Shown here piece by piece: positions 63,250 to 64,000 of a stretch of DNA of 64,000 bases. The stretch comes from Notoacmeibacter sp. MSK16QG-6 (GTDB lineage: Bacteria; Pseudomonadota; Alphaproteobacteria; Rhizobiales; Rhizobiaceae): NCBI RefSeq assembly GCF_024158145.1, contig NZ_JAMYXM010000002.1, positions 310,001 through 374,000 of the forward strand, written 5' to 3'. Each line of letters starts with the position of its first letter. Position 1 is the stretch's first letter. The position numbers were made by a program, and so were the translations under genes. Below the pieces are notes generated by a model. The model was given only the letters and a program-made list of their open reading frames with translations, made no database searches and had not been told where the DNA came from.

Positions 63250-64000
63250 ATGGATAAGCCGTCGAACCCATCGTCAGTCGCAAAGTCCGACCGCATCAGC
63301 GGGGCCGGCCGCCGCGAGAATGGGTTCTTGGACGACAGCGGGACATTCGTAAAACGCAACCGGGCCGAAGGCCACGTTATCCAATGCGACGGCAACAAGG
63401 CCATCATCTTGGCCGAAGGCGGCAGCGACGCCGCCGGCTCGGACGACTATTGGGCCGTGGGCCAGATGATCTCCATCCGCGTGAACGACAATCGGATCGT
63501 TGGTTTCGTCTATCAGGTCGATACGGTCGGTGAAATCTGGGATGCCGACGCGATCAATCAGCTTCGTGTCGTTGTCGAAATCGTGGGAGAGGTCCGCTCT
63601 ACGGAAAACGGTAACGCGGTATTCTCGCGCGGTGTCACCACTTATCCCTATATGGGCGCCATCGCTCATCGCATACGCGCCGTCGATCTGGAAGCGATGT
63701 ACGCCACGGAAAGTGGCGGCGTCACGATAGGTACGTTGTCGCAGGACGAGCGTGTTTCAGCGACCATTGACGTCGACAAGCTTCTATCTCGCCATTTTGC
63801 CGTAGTCGGTTCGACCGGCGTCGGAAAGTCCACCGCCATTGCGCTATTGCTGCGCAAGATCGTCGAGACGAAACCGAGATTGCGCGCTCTGGTTCTCGAC
63901 CCGCATAACGAATTTTCAGCAGCCTTTGGCGAAAAGGCGCTGACCATCGATGCCAACCAGCTCGACCTACCCTATTGGATGTTCCGCTTCGAGGAATTCA
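63250..64000 (+). CDS. HerA-like AAA+ ATPase (DUF87), 3' truncated by window edge
   Basis: ATG 63250 with GGAAG upstream; 250 codons are visible with no stop. Residues about 30-150 form an N-terminal HAS-barrel-like beta domain (EGHVIQCDGNKAIILAEGG, WAVGQMISIRVNDNRIVGFV, TTYPYMGAIAHRIRAVD). Walker A GSTGVGKST is at 187-195, after IDVDKLLSRHFAVV, and VLDPHNEFSAAF matches the HerA/DUF87 DPHxE motif near 220. HerA-type ATPases are hexameric DNA translocases, often with a NurA nuclease. No partner gene is visible inside the window. Confidence 0.85.
   Translation, partial: MDKPSNPSSVAKSDRISGAGRRENGFLDDSGTFVKRNRAEGHVIQCDGNKAIILAEGGSDAAGSDDYWAVGQMISIRVNDNRIVGFVYQVDTVGEIWDADAINQLRVVVEIVGEVRSTENGNAVFSRGVTTYPYMGAIAHRIRAVDLEAMYATESGGVTIGTLSQDERVSATIDVDKLLSRHFAVVGSTGVGKSTAIALLLRKIVETKPRLRALVLDPHNEFSAAFGEKALTIDANQLDLPYWMFRFEEF

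Overview
The window looks like a chromosomal segment of an alphaproteobacterium of the order Hyphomicrobiales (Rhizobiales). Supporting signs are moderate-to-high GC, an alphaproteobacterial biotin ECF transporter bioMNY, a pobA-pcaDCHGB protocatechuate operon, a DctB/DctD-TRAP locus with a sigma-54 promoter, ilvIH with an attenuator, and an ExoD-like protein. The betaine-type ABC transporter and TRAP system would suit a marine or host-associated lifestyle; this is inference. No phage, insertion sequence, CRISPR array or rRNA was seen. Apart from one tRNA-Lys the window is densely coding, with many 1-4 base stop/start overlaps.

Layout. 1-5472: sugar ABC transporter (binding protein truncated at the window edge, two permeases, ATPase), a class I aldolase-like protein and a SorC-type regulator, an arrangement like the lsr operon. 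5736-7605: bioYMN, then a periplasmic-binding-protein fold without signal peptide. 8692-11821: betaine/choline-type ABC transporter with an intra-operon terminator. 11838-16881 (minus): pobA-pcaD-C-H-G-B, converting 4-hydroxybenzoate to the beta-ketoadipate level. 17058-18499: L,D-transpeptidase and TauE/SafE permease. 18577-18716: tandem perfect hairpins ending in a terminator, a candidate small RNA. 18783-23142: three-gene cluster of two adaptor-type proteins and an M50 metalloprotease/adaptor fusion.

23776-32283: ExoD-like protein, a membrane GT-C-like protein and, on the opposite strand, a five-gene set: HAD-UbiA fusion (DPPR-synthase type), DprE1-like oxidase, SMR-type small membrane protein, extended SDR and class III aminotransferase. 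This resembles the mycobacterial decaprenyl-phosphoryl-arabinose pathway, but an aminotransferase sits where a DprE2-type reductase would be expected. It is the strongest candidate for an undescribed pathway. 32494-32569: tRNA-Lys(CTT). 32640-40939: diguanylate cyclase, dctMQP TRAP transporter, and dctD/dctB. 41145-45878: form II CoxMLS-type molybdenum hydroxylase with a diheme cytochrome c. 45975-48762: PhzF, Nudix hydrolase and endonuclease/phosphatase genes, overlapping end to end.

48831-54689: aminotransferase, ilvC, TetR regulator with an operator inside its promoter, lysozyme-like lipoprotein, a 53-residue ORF, pdxJ and an EamA transporter. 54921-57414: tandem SpoIIAA-like protein, anchored coiled-coil protein and RecD-like helicase. 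57456-58651: NsrR-like regulator divergent from a 54-residue membrane protein and a group III truncated hemoglobin, a likely nitric oxide module. 58662-60410: acidic protein of unknown function. 60535-63095: ilvH, ilvI and a classical attenuator with a 17-residue leader peptide. 63250-64000: 5' part of a HerA-like ATPase gene.
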